Assembly: GCF_000775915.1 (NCBI RefSeq)
Contig: NZ_BBLT01000006.1
Location: 124,001-188,000, forward strand
Reading direction: 5' to 3'
Length of the DNA stretch: 64,000 bases
Source of the DNA: Sporocytophaga myxococcoides
GTDB taxonomy: Bacteria > Bacteroidota > Bacteroidia > Cytophagales > Cytophagaceae
The notes under the pieces are model-generated. The model searched no databases, was not told the DNA's origin, and saw only the letters and a list, made by a program, of their open reading frames with translations. The position numbers and the translations under genes are program-made. Below, piece by piece: positions 54,684 to 63,496 of this stretch. The first letter of the stretch is position 1. The number at the start of each line of letters is the position of its first letter.

Positions 54684-56810
54684 ATGCACTTAGAACGGTT
54701 TTCATACGACAATGCAATCGTCCGAAATTTTGCCTATGCAACAATGATCTGGGGGGTCATAGGAATGCTCGTAGGTCTTACGGTAGCACTTCAGCTCGCT
54801 TTCCCAGCTTTGAACTTCGGACTCGAATTCACCACATTTGGCAGAATTAGGCCATTACACACTAATGCCGTAATCTTTGCCTTTGTAGGTAACGGAATTT
54901 TTACAGGTGTTTATTACTCCTTACAAAGACTTTGCAAAACAAGAATGTTTAGTGACGTGTTAAGCCAGATTAATTTCTGGGGATGGCAGCTGATCATTCT
55001 TTCTGCAGTTCTTACGTTACCTATGGGCTATACAACCAGCAAAGAATATGCTGAACTGGAGTGGCCTATAGATATTGCCATTACGCTTATCTGGGTTGTT
55101 TTCGGATGGAATATGTTTGCTACTATTCTTAATAGAAGAGAGAAGCATTTATATGTTGCCATCTGGTTTTACATCGGAACATTCGTTACAGTAGCAGTAT
55201 TGCACATTGTGAACTCATTTGAGCTACCCGTATCTTTTATGAAAAGCTATTCCTGGTATGCAGGTGTTCAAGATGCTCTGGTTCAATGGTGGTATGGACA
55301 TAATGCAGTTGCTTTTTTTCTGACAACACCTTATCTGGGACTTATGTATTATTTTGTTCCCAAAGCCGCGAACAGACCTGTATATTCCTACAGACTTTCA
55401 ATCATACATTTCTGGGCATTAATTTTCCTTTATATCTGGGCAGGTCCTCATCACTTATTATACACAGCCCTTCCGGACTGGGCACAATCTCTTGGTGTTG
55501 TATTTTCAGTAATGCTTATAGCTCCTTCATGGGGAGGTATGTTAAATGGTTTACTTACTTTGAGAGGTGCCTGGGATAAGGTACGTGAAGATGTCGTTCT
55601 AAAATTTATGGTGGTAGCACTCACATGTTATGGGATGGCTACCTTTGAAGGTCCGATGCTTTCCCTTAAAAATGTAAATGCTATAAGTCACTTTACAGAC
55701 TGGACAGTAGCACACGTACATATCGGAGGTTTGGGCTGGAATGGATTTCTGACTTTTGGTATGTTATACTGGCTCTTCCCTAAACTATTCAGAGTAGAGC
55801 TATATTCAAAAAGATTGGCAAACTTCCATTTCTGGATTGGTTCATTAGGAATCATATTCTATGCGCTCCCAATGTACTGGGCTGGTTTTACTCAAAGCTT
55901 AATGTGGAAAGAGTTTACGGCAGAAGGACTATTAGCATATCCTAACTTTCTTGAAACTGTAACCCAGATAAAAACAATGTACATGCTCAGAGCCTTGGGA
56001 GGTGCTATGTTCATTGCAGGTACAGTAGTGATGTGTTATAATTTATTTATGACAGCGAAGCAAGGATCATTTGTTGCAAACGAAGAGGCTGAAGCTCCTG
56101 CAATACACAAAGACGCAAATGAAGAAAATGAACACTGGCATAGATTGATTGAGCGTAGGCCAGTTCAGATGATGGTGCTAAGCCTTGTTGTAATTATGAT
56201 AGGTGGAATTGTAGAGATGATACCGACCTTCCTGGTTAAATCAAACATTCCTACTATTGCCAGTGTAAAACCTTATACGCCTTTAGAATTGCATGGAAGA
56301 GATCTTTATATCAAAGAAGGATGTAATAACTGTCACTCTCAAATGGTAAGACCTTTCAGATCTGAAACTGAAAGATATGGAGAATACTCGAAAGCAGGTG
56401 AATTTATATATGATCACCCTCACCTTTGGGGTTCAAAGAGAACCGGACCGGATATCCACAGGGTTGGAGGTAAATATCCAGACTCATGGCATTACAATCA
56501 CATGCTGGATCCGGAAAGTATGTCACCTGGTTCCATCATGCCTCCATATCCATGGTTATTTGAGTACGACATAGATACTAATGCTACCCCGGGAAAAATA
56601 ACTGCCATGAGACAATTGGGAGTTCCTTATCCAAAGGGTTATGAAGCACAGGCTAATGAAGATCTTAGAAAACAGGCAAATGAAATTTCTGAAAGACTTA
56701 AAGAGTCTGGTGTTAAAACCAAGAGTGAGAAAGAAATCATAGCGCTAATAGCCTATTTACAAAGATTAGGTACTGATATCAAAGCAAAACCATTAGCTCA
56801 GGATAATTGA
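54684..56810 (+). CDS. ccoNO: Cbb3-type cytochrome c oxidase, fused subunits I and II (CcoN-CcoO)
   Basis: The ATG at 54684 (MHLERFSYDNAIVRNF) directly follows ccoS; an upstream TTG is unlikely. The 708-residue protein has CcoN with about 12 helices and haem/copper ligands (HTNAVIFAF, WWYGHNAVAFF, IWAGPHHLLYTALPDW, TVAHVHIGGLGW), then a linker and CcoO with a single haem c site CNNCH (C547-H551) and MVRPFRSET. CcoO reads on to ALIAYLQRLG. The fusion is typical of Bacteroidota. It reduces O2 with high affinity while pumping protons. Confidence 0.97.
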   Translation: MHLERFSYDNAIVRNFAYATMIWGVIGMLVGLTVALQLAFPALNFGLEFTTFGRIRPLHTNAVIFAFVGNGIFTGVYYSLQRLCKTRMFSDVLSQINFWGWQLIILSAVLTLPMGYTTSKEYAELEWPIDIAITLIWVVFGWNMFATILNRREKHLYVAIWFYIGTFVTVAVLHIVNSFELPVSFMKSYSWYAGVQDALVQWWYGHNAVAFFLTTPYLGLMYYFVPKAANRPVYSYRLSIIHFWALIFLYIWAGPHHLLYTALPDWAQSLGVVFSVMLIAPSWGGMLNGLLTLRGAWDKVREDVVLKFMVVALTCYGMATFEGPMLSLKNVNAISHFTDWTVAHVHIGGLGWNGFLTFGMLYWLFPKLFRVELYSKRLANFHFWIGSLGIIFYALPMYWAGFTQSLMWKEFTAEGLLAYPNFLETVTQIKTMYMLRALGGAMFIAGTVVMCYNLFMTAKQGSFVANEEAEAPAIHKDANEENEHWHRLIERRPVQMMVLSLVVIMIGGIVEMIPTFLVKSNIPTIASVKPYTPLELHGRDLYIKEGCNNCHSQMVRPFRSETERYGEYSKAGEFIYDHPHLWGSKRTGPDIHRVGGKYPDSWHYNHMLDPESMSPGSIMPPYPWLFEYDIDTNATPGKITAMRQLGVPYPKGYEAQANEDLRKQANEISERLKESGVKTKSEKEIIALIAYLQRLGTDIKAKPLAQDN

Positions 56811-56818
56811 TTCTCGTT

Positions 56819-57025
56819 ATGTTAAAATTTGTAAAATATCATATGGCATCCATTACAGATATAGAAATATTTCCTATCATCTCGTTTGTCATATTTTTTC
56901 TGTTCTTTCTTGGAGTGTTGATGCTCGTTTTCAGATCGGACAAGAAGTTAATGTCTAAAATGGAGCAAATGCCTCTGGAAGATTCAATCTTAGCTAATAG
57001 AGAAAACAATGAAGAGAATATTTAA
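56819..57025 (+). CDS. ccoQ: CcoQ-like small oxidase subunit
   Basis: A single transmembrane protein (FPIISFVIFFLFFLGVLMLVF) of 68 residues from the ATG at 56819; MASITDIEI at 56843 is an alternative start. Position between ccoNO and ccoP and the size fit CcoQ. It overlaps ccoP by 17 bp. Sequence signatures for CcoQ are weak, so the name rests mainly on position. Confidence 0.8.
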   Translation: MLKFVKYHMASITDIEIFPIISFVIFFLFFLGVLMLVFRSDKKLMSKMEQMPLEDSILANRENNEENI

Positions 57026-57854
57026 AGATTTTATCAATATGAAATCCATACTTTCACTGCTTTTAGTTTTAAGTCCATTTATTTCAAAAGCTGATGCTGC
57101 TTCAGCAGCTCCTCATTCAACGGGTATGTTCAGTATTATAATACTGGTGATACTTGTATTGATAACTTTTGTTCTGCTATATATACTTTTTACGTTAAAG
57201 GTATTTCTGGATCATGCAAAGCCGAATGCATCTGCTGAGCCAGTTATGGCAGGTTTCTTAAAGAAGCTTACAGATACTGTTCCTTTGGATCAGGAAGAAA
57301 GTATTCTTACTGACCACGTTTACGATGATATAAGGGAGCTTGATAATAACCTTCCTCCCTGGTGGAAATACATGTTCTATGCGACCATTGTGTTTTCCTT
57401 TGCATACATCTACTATTATCATTTTAATGAAAATGGTCAGTTGCAAATAGAAGAATACACTCAGGAACTGGCTGTTGCTGAAAAAGAGAAAGAAGCATAT
57501 ATGAAACTTGCAGCTAACAGCATTGATGAAACCAATGTAAAACTGGCAGATCTAAAAGGAATTGAAAAAGGTAAAGGGCTGTACCAGCAAAACTGTGCTG
57601 CTTGTCACGGCTCCTTAGGAGAGGGTGGAGTAGGCCCTAACCTCACGGACCCTTACTGGCTTCATGGTGGTGGCGTAAAGAATGTCTTTAAATCTATTAA
57701 ATACGGAATACCTCAGAAGGGAATGATTTCCTGGAAAGCTCAGCTAAGTCCATCTGCAATTCAGGAAGTGGCTAGTTACATTATAAGTATTCAGGGAAGT
57801 AATCCGACAAATGCAAAATCCCCTCAGGGAGATAAGTACGAAGGGGAAGACTAA
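57009..57854 (+). CDS. ccoP: CcoP, cbb3 oxidase subunit III with one haem c
   Basis: 281 residues. After a hydrophobic start (MKSILSLLLVLSPFISKADA), two transmembrane helices (FSIIILVILVLITFVLLYIL and WKYMFYATIVFSFAYIYYYH) bracket the CcoP_N region with the typical VYDDIRELDNNLPPWWKYMF. The C-terminal cytochrome c domain has one CAACH (C196-H200), then GPNLTDPYWLHGGG and GMISWKAQLSP. Classical proteobacterial CcoP has two haem c sites; here only one is present, as in other Bacteroidota. The ATG at 57039 is an alternative start. Confidence 0.95.
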   Translation: MKRIFKDFINMKSILSLLLVLSPFISKADAASAAPHSTGMFSIIILVILVLITFVLLYILFTLKVFLDHAKPNASAEPVMAGFLKKLTDTVPLDQEESILTDHVYDDIRELDNNLPPWWKYMFYATIVFSFAYIYYYHFNENGQLQIEEYTQELAVAEKEKEAYMKLAANSIDETNVKLADLKGIEKGKGLYQQNCAACHGSLGEGGVGPNLTDPYWLHGGGVKNVFKSIKYGIPQKGMISWKAQLSPSAIQEVASYIISIQGSNPTNAKSPQGDKYEGED

Positions 57855-57878
57855 CATAACTATAATACCATTACCAAA

Positions 57879-59297
57879 ATGGAAAAGTCTGATTTAACAA
57901 ATGTAAACCAAGATAAGTCATTCAGAGACTCTATCTCTACCGTTGACAGATCGGGAAAAAGAATCTGGCTTTATCCGAAAAACTCCAAAGGAAAGCTTAC
58001 AAACTACCGTTATTTGCTTTCCTTGCTGTTTATAGGAATGATGATAGCCGGAACCTTCATTAAAATAGATGAAGAGCCTTTATTGCTTTTAAATATTGTT
58101 GAAAGGAAGTTTATCATTTTGGGAAAGATATTCTGGCCACAGGACTTTCATATATTTCTTTTGATAATGATTGCTTTTGTCGTCTTCATAGGAATATTTA
58201 CAATGGTATATGGAAGAGTCTTTTGCGGATGGATTTGTCCACAGACCATATTCATGGAGTCAGTATTCAGAAAAATCGAATACTGGATTGAAGGTGACTG
58301 GAAAACAAGAGCTGTTCTCGATAAAGCACCTCTTAGCACTGAGAAGATTTTTAAAAAGGTATCTAAACATTTTATCTTCTTCAGTATCTCATTCATGATA
58401 GCCAGCATATTTCTGAGCTATATCATGGGGGTTGAGAAGGTAATGAAGCTGATGCATGAAAATCCATCAAATCATCTGGGATTGTTCACTTCTCATCTTA
58501 TATTTTCATTTGCCTTCTATTGGGTCTTTTCAAGAATAAGAGAGCAGGTATGTACAACGATTTGTCCTTACGGAAGATTGCAAGGAGTATTATTGGATAA
58601 GAACTCTCTGATCGTTGCCTATGATTATGTAAGAGGTGAAAAACGTGGAAAATTAAAAGCAAAAGAATCACGCAAGGAAGCTGGAAAAGGAGATTGCATT
58701 GATTGCAATCAATGTGTAAATGTATGTCCTATGGGGATTGATATCAGAAACGGAACTCAGATGGAATGCACTAATTGCACAGCCTGTATTGATGCTTGTA
58801 ATTTTATAATGCGCAATGTTGGCTTACAGGAAGGTCTTATAAGAATGGATTCCGAGGAGGGTATTGCTGAAAGTAAACCTTTTAAAATAACTGCTAGAAT
58901 TGCTGTATATACATCAGTACTGTTGGTTTTAATTGGTTTTATTTTCGCCTTATTATTAATGAGGGCTGATATAGAGACAAGTATATTAAGAACTCCTGGA
59001 GTATCTTTTCAGGAGCTTCCCGATAATAAAGTGAGCAATCTCTATAATATTAAAATGATCAACAAGACAAACAAAGAGATTCAAGTGAAGATAAAAGTTT
59101 TATCGGAGAATGGAGAAATAAAACTTGTAGGTAAAGAGCCGGTAATTCCATCTCAGGGGACAGCAGAGACTGCCGCATTTATTGTACTGAGTAAGGCTGA
59201 TATAACAAAAGTAAAAACTAAAATCAAAATCGGTGTCTATTCAGATGGCAAAGAGCTTGAAACTTTAACTACCAGTTTCATAGGACCTCTGAATTAA
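57879..59297 (+). CDS. ccoG: CcoG, cbb3 oxidase accessory ferredoxin-like protein
   Basis: 472 residues with five transmembrane helices, YGRVFCGWICPQTIFMESVF, and two 4Fe-4S motifs (GDCIDCNQCVNVCPMGID and CTNCTACIDACNFIM), followed by a C-terminal Ig-like domain (VSNLYNIKMINKTNKE). CcoG has been implicated as a cupric reductase assisting copper delivery to the oxidase. It follows ccoP by 24 bp. Confidence 0.96.
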   Translation: MEKSDLTNVNQDKSFRDSISTVDRSGKRIWLYPKNSKGKLTNYRYLLSLLFIGMMIAGTFIKIDEEPLLLLNIVERKFIILGKIFWPQDFHIFLLIMIAFVVFIGIFTMVYGRVFCGWICPQTIFMESVFRKIEYWIEGDWKTRAVLDKAPLSTEKIFKKVSKHFIFFSISFMIASIFLSYIMGVEKVMKLMHENPSNHLGLFTSHLIFSFAFYWVFSRIREQVCTTICPYGRLQGVLLDKNSLIVAYDYVRGEKRGKLKAKESRKEAGKGDCIDCNQCVNVCPMGIDIRNGTQMECTNCTACIDACNFIMRNVGLQEGLIRMDSEEGIAESKPFKITARIAVYTSVLLVLIGFIFALLLMRADIETSILRTPGVSFQELPDNKVSNLYNIKMINKTNKEIQVKIKVLSENGEIKLVGKEPVIPSQGTAETAAFIVLSKADITKVKTKIKIGVYSDGKELETLTTSFIGPLN

Positions 59298-59329
59298 AGA
59301 GTTTACACTTCAACAAAACATAAAAAAAG

Positions 59330-59764
59330 ATGAGCTGGGGATATAGAATAACAATTCTTACACTGGGTTTTGTAAGTTTTATGACCTTTCTGGTTATCAG
59401 TGCTTTCAGGCAAGAGTTTGATCTTGTTACAGAAGATTATTACGGAAAGGAACTACAGTTTCAAAATCAGATTGAGAAGCAAAGTAATCAGATGCAATTA
59501 AAGGATTCGTTAAGCTGTATCGTATCAGACAATAACGTAATTATAAAATTTCCTGATGAACTAATACAGAATAATATAACAGGTGAAGTATTATTCTTTA
59601 GACCCTCAGATGCTGGGAAAGATGTTAAAAGACTTATCAATTCCAAGAATGGTGTTGAGGTCTTCAGAAAAGAGTTGTTTCAGAAAGGATATTATAAAGT
59701 TCAGGTAGATTATAGTTCCGGAGGGAAAAAATATTACTACGAAAAGTCAATCATAATAAGCTAA
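59330..59764 (+). CDS. ccoH: FixH/CcoH family protein
   Basis: 144 residues with one N-terminal transmembrane helix (ITILTLGFVSFMTFLVIS), the FixH hallmark FDLVTEDYYGKELQFQNQIEK and a periplasmic beta domain ending KYYYEKSIIIS. FixH is needed for cbb3 assembly. The gene lies between ccoG and the TauE/SafE-like gene. Confidence 0.93.
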   Translation: MSWGYRITILTLGFVSFMTFLVISAFRQEFDLVTEDYYGKELQFQNQIEKQSNQMQLKDSLSCIVSDNNVIIKFPDELIQNNITGEVLFFRPSDAGKDVKRLINSKNGVEVFRKELFQKGYYKVQVDYSSGGKKYYYEKSIIIS

Positions 59765-59768
59765 TGTT

Positions 59769-60461
59769 ATGTTTTATGCTGCATTTATAATAGGTTTGGT
59801 AAGTAGTCTCCATTGTCTTGGCATGTGTGGACCTTTGGCCTTTGCACTACCCGTAAGGACAACTAATAAGTGGAATAAGCTATTTAAATATCTCTTGTAT
59901 AACTTTGGGAGAATTCTTACATACGCTTCTTTTGGTTTAGTTTCAGGTTTTGTAGGTGAAGGTTTTGTTGCTGTGGGCCTGCAGAAAGTACTCTCTATAA
60001 GTGCTGGCATTCTTATTATTGGGACAATCATTTTCATTTACAACCCAATTAAAATTGTTTTATTCAATCAGCTGTTCAATTCCCTGAATCAAAAGGTAAA
60101 AGCAGGCTTCCAAAAGTATTTTCAGAAATCAAGTTTTACTTCATTATTTATATTGGGAATTTTAAATGGATTGCTACCATGTGGTGTTATCTATATAACC
60201 CTGCTAAGCGCAATTGCGACCGGAGACTCAATTTCTGGAGCAATCTACATGACGTTGTTTGGATTAGGCACTATGCCTATGATGCTGGCAGTAGGTCTGA
60301 CAGGAAATCTCTTAAGGGGAAAAATAAAACCTGTCTTTTTTAAGATCATACCATTGATAGGATGTATAGTTGGGGTGATGCTTGTAATGAGAGGTTTAAA
60401 TACCAAGGTATCTTCAAATGGTGAAGTACGCAGTTGTTGTCACAGTCAAACTTGTCACTAA
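59769..60461 (+). CDS. TauE/SafE (UreH-like) family membrane protein with Cys/His tail
   Basis: 230 residues with about six transmembrane helices. The first has LVSSLHCLGMCGPLAFALP, typical of the DsbD/UreH-like 'sulfite exporter' branch, and later come NGLLPCGVIYI and GLGTMPMML. The last residues read VRSCCHSQTCH, a cluster of Cys and His that could bind copper or another metal. In Bacteroidota cbb3 operons this gene regularly follows ccoH, suggesting a role in copper or thiol handling; transport of sulfite is unproven. Confidence 0.9.
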   Translation: MFYAAFIIGLVSSLHCLGMCGPLAFALPVRTTNKWNKLFKYLLYNFGRILTYASFGLVSGFVGEGFVAVGLQKVLSISAGILIIGTIIFIYNPIKIVLFNQLFNSLNQKVKAGFQKYFQKSSFTSLFILGILNGLLPCGVIYITLLSAIATGDSISGAIYMTLFGLGTMPMMLAVGLTGNLLRGKIKPVFFKIIPLIGCIVGVMLVMRGLNTKVSSNGEVRSCCHSQTCH

Positions 60462-60464
60462 AAT

Positions 60465-61829
60465 ATGGACATGGATCAAAATAATCTTATCAGGAAATAC
60501 AATGTGCCAGGGCCAAGATACACCAGTTATCCGACTGTGCCTTACTGGGACAATGATTTATTCAGTATGGAGAAATGGCAGGAGGAAATATTCAAATCAT
60601 TTATTAATGATAATGAAGAAGTAAGCCTGTATATACACCTTCCATATTGTGAAAGTCTTTGCACATTTTGTGGATGCAATACAAGGATTACTGTAAATCA
60701 TGATGTAGAGATTCCATATATCAATACAGTATTAAAAGAATGGGCTTTATATTTAAAGCTTATGAAAAAAACTCCGGTTATTAAAGAGATTCATTTAGGA
60801 GGTGGTACTCCAACATTCTTTAAACCAGAAAATCTCAAGAAACTTATTGATGGCATACTAGATACCTGCTCAACATCATCTGATGCAGAGTTCGGATTTG
60901 AAGGGCATCCAAATAATACAACGGAGCAGCATCTACAGACACTTTACGATCTAGGTTTCAAAAGAGTAAGTTTTGGTATACAGGATTTTGATCCAATCGT
61001 TCAACATGCTATTCACCGTGTTCAGACATATGACAGTGTTAAAACAGTTACTGAAACAGCAAGGGCAATTGGGTACACTTCAATAGGATATGATATAATA
61101 TATGGTTTACCATTTCAGACTATATCAGGAATAGAAGATACAGTTCAAAAAGTAAGACAATTAAAACCTGACCGCATCGCATTTTATAGCTATGCGCATG
61201 TTCCATGGATAAAGCCAGGACAGAGAAAGTTTTCAGAAGCAGATCTTCCTTCTGATGAATCCAAAAGGGACTTATATGAAAGAGGAAGAGATCTGTTGGA
61301 GCAAAGCGGATATGTTGAAATTGGAATGGATCACTTTGCCTTAAAATCAGATTCTTTGTATAAAGCTTCTGTTAACAAGGCTCTTCACAGAAATTTTATG
61401 GGGTATACCAGTCAATATACTTCAAGATTGATAGGTCTTGGTGTATCTGCTATCAGCGATCTATGGGGAGCATATGCACAAAATATCAAGGCTGTTGAAG
61501 ATTATATTGAGAAAGTTAATGATGGTAAAATTCCAGTATTTAAAGGCCACATTCTGAGTAATCAAGATATGATTTTAAGACAACATATTCTTAATATCAT
61601 GTGTAAATTTTATACTAGCTGGTCTTCACCGGGAGAGCAATCAATCGGTTTGTATGATGGCATTGGAAGAATGAAAGATCTGGAGAAGGATGATCTTATC
61701 AGGTTCGGATTATATTCATTGGAAGTAACAGAAAAAGGAAAACCTTTTATGAGAAATATTTGCATGGCTCTTGACGCGAGGATGCAAGCATCATCAACCA
61801 AAGAAGTAAAATTTTCTAAGGTGGTATAG
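60465..61829 (+). CDS. hemN: Oxygen-independent coproporphyrinogen III oxidase
   Basis: 454 residues, a radical SAM enzyme with the 4Fe-4S motif C62-x3-C66-x2-C69 (LPYCESLCTFCGC), HLGGGTPTFF, FGIQDFDPIVQHAIHR, GYDIIYGLPFQ and a C-terminal HemN domain. It converts coproporphyrinogen III to protoporphyrinogen IX without O2, supplying haem for the oxidase under low oxygen. It lies 4 bp after the TauE/SafE-like gene. Confidence 0.96.
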   Translation: MDMDQNNLIRKYNVPGPRYTSYPTVPYWDNDLFSMEKWQEEIFKSFINDNEEVSLYIHLPYCESLCTFCGCNTRITVNHDVEIPYINTVLKEWALYLKLMKKTPVIKEIHLGGGTPTFFKPENLKKLIDGILDTCSTSSDAEFGFEGHPNNTTEQHLQTLYDLGFKRVSFGIQDFDPIVQHAIHRVQTYDSVKTVTETARAIGYTSIGYDIIYGLPFQTISGIEDTVQKVRQLKPDRIAFYSYAHVPWIKPGQRKFSEADLPSDESKRDLYERGRDLLEQSGYVEIGMDHFALKSDSLYKASVNKALHRNFMGYTSQYTSRLIGLGVSAISDLWGAYAQNIKAVEDYIEKVNDGKIPVFKGHILSNQDMILRQHILNIMCKFYTSWSSPGEQSIGLYDGIGRMKDLEKDDLIRFGLYSLEVTEKGKPFMRNICMALDARMQASSTKEVKFSKVV

Positions 61830-61947
61830 AACTCATCTCTAACCCTTTTCCTGAAACCATAAATTGGTCATGTTGTGCATGCGAAACATATGAGAATTCT
61901 AAAAGAATGAAACTTTAGCTATCTGGCAGATTTGTAAATCATAACAA

Positions 61948-62811
61948 ATGTGTTTTGTGACTATCAGATCCTTCGCAGGTCTAAGGATGATAAAGAGCTG
62001 GCTGAGCGATTTAGGAATAGCTTTTTTTTTTACTATTATAAAACGAATTATTAAACTTAATTATATGATTATTTTGTATTTCTTTCTGGCACACTGGTAC
62101 CTTTCTTTATTTGCTCAGACTTTCTTTCTTCACAGGTATGCAGCTCATCAAATGTTTACAATGAGCAGAACCTGGGAGAAAGTATTTTACGTGATGACCT
62201 TTATATTTCAGGGGTCATCTTATTTAAGTCCTTATGCATATGGTGTTATGCATAGATTACACCATGCCTATGCTGATACAGATAAAGATCCGCATTCTCC
62301 TTCTTATTCCAAAAATTTATTTGATATGATGTGGAAGACAAAAAATATTTATAATGATATTCTAAATCATAGAGCCAATATTGATGCAAAATTTACCAAA
62401 GGTGTACCATACTGGAGATTTATAGAAAAGATCGGTGATATCTGGGCTGTGAGGATAGGCTGGGGAGTGCTTTATACACTTGTTTATATGGAATTTGCCA
62501 CTGCATGGTGGATGTATTTGTTGTTACCGATCCATTATTTAATGGGACCTGTACATGGAGCAATCATCAATTGGTTTGCACATAAATTCGGATATGTAAA
62601 TTTCAAAGTATCTGATACAGCTAAGAATTTACTTCCATTCGATTTTCTTATGATGGGAGAGAGTTATCATAATAATCATCATAAACTTGGAGGAAGAGCA
62701 AACTTTGGAGTCAAATGGCATGAATTTGATCCAACTTATCCTGTTATCAAGCTCTTTAACTTGCTTGGAGTAATAAAGCTTAAACTGAATAACGACTTAA
62801 ACTATATGTGA
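61948..62811 (+). CDS. Membrane fatty acid desaturase (acyl-CoA desaturase type)
   Basis: The longest frame starts at 61948 (MCFVTIRSF), but an ATG at 62065 (MIILYFFLAHWYLSLF) agrees better with family N-termini. The iron-binding His boxes are HRYAAH, HRLHHAYAD (with DKDPHS) and HNNHHKLGGRANFG. The enzyme uses O2 and reductant to add a double bond to acyl chains. Its position inside a low-oxygen cluster, directly before a haemoglobin, suggests adjustment of membrane lipids to oxygen. Confidence 0.9.
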   Translation: MCFVTIRSFAGLRMIKSWLSDLGIAFFFTIIKRIIKLNYMIILYFFLAHWYLSLFAQTFFLHRYAAHQMFTMSRTWEKVFYVMTFIFQGSSYLSPYAYGVMHRLHHAYADTDKDPHSPSYSKNLFDMMWKTKNIYNDILNHRANIDAKFTKGVPYWRFIEKIGDIWAVRIGWGVLYTLVYMEFATAWWMYLLLPIHYLMGPVHGAIINWFAHKFGYVNFKVSDTAKNLLPFDFLMMGESYHNNHHKLGGRANFGVKWHEFDPTYPVIKLFNLLGVIKLKLNNDLNYM

Positions 62812-62812
62812 T

Positions 62813-63193
62813 ATGGTAACGGACCGATTAAAGGATATTACATCTGAGGAAGATGTAAAACGTATGGTAAATTCCTTTTATGAAAAGGTGAACAAAGATG
62901 AGTTGTTGTCTTATGTTTTCAATGACTTTTCAAAGGTTAACTGGGAGAAACACCTTCCTAAAATGTACCAGTTCTGGAATTATCTTTTATTAGGAATTCC
63001 AGAATATAAAGGACGTCCATTTCCAGTCCATACTCAGTTGCCCGTTGAATCCAAGCACTTCGATGTTTGGCTTCGACTATTTAAGGCCAATATAGATGAG
63101 CAGTTCTCAGGGCCAGTTGCGGACATGGCAAAAGTAAAAGGAGAGCAGATAGCTCTTACATTTCAATATAGAATGGGGCTTCTGGAGGACTAA
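62813..63193 (+). CDS. Group III truncated haemoglobin
   Basis: 126 residues with the truncated-haemoglobin fold: VNSFYEKVNKDELLSYVF, WEKHLPKMYQFWNYLLLG, then PFPVHTQLPVESKHFDVWLRLF with the proximal His in the SKHFDVW segment. Only 1 bp separates it from the desaturase stop, so it is co-transcribed. Group III globins bind O2 with very high affinity and may serve O2 handling, peroxide or NO defence. A strong terminator follows. Confidence 0.93.
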   Translation: MVTDRLKDITSEEDVKRMVNSFYEKVNKDELLSYVFNDFSKVNWEKHLPKMYQFWNYLLLGIPEYKGRPFPVHTQLPVESKHFDVWLRLFKANIDEQFSGPVADMAKVKGEQIALTFQYRMGLLED

Positions 63194-63217
63194 GGGGACA
63201 TCATTTTTTGAACTTTT

Positions 63218-63250
63218 AAAGCCAATCTATAAAAGGATTGGCTTTTGGTT
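63218..63250 (+). terminator. Rho-independent terminator at the end of the respiration cluster
   Basis: AAAGCCAATC pairs perfectly with GATTGGCTTT around an 8-nt loop and runs into T-rich sequence, 25 bp after the haemoglobin stop. Confidence 0.9.
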
Positions 63251-63496
63251 TTTTATTCGGTTTTTATTTATTTTTTATTATTATAAATGATAAAATTCTC
63301 TTTGACGATAATTTCATATATAGTCAGTTTTCCTTGTTTTTAAAATGTAATTTTTTGCATAATTTCAATTCTGGAGATATTCAATTTTTTGAAATGCCTA
63401 TATAACATCATTTTAACAGACAGTTATATATTTTATTTTTTTAAAAAAAATATTGTATCTCTCTAAACTTCAATTTCGTTAGAATTCAATAATATC

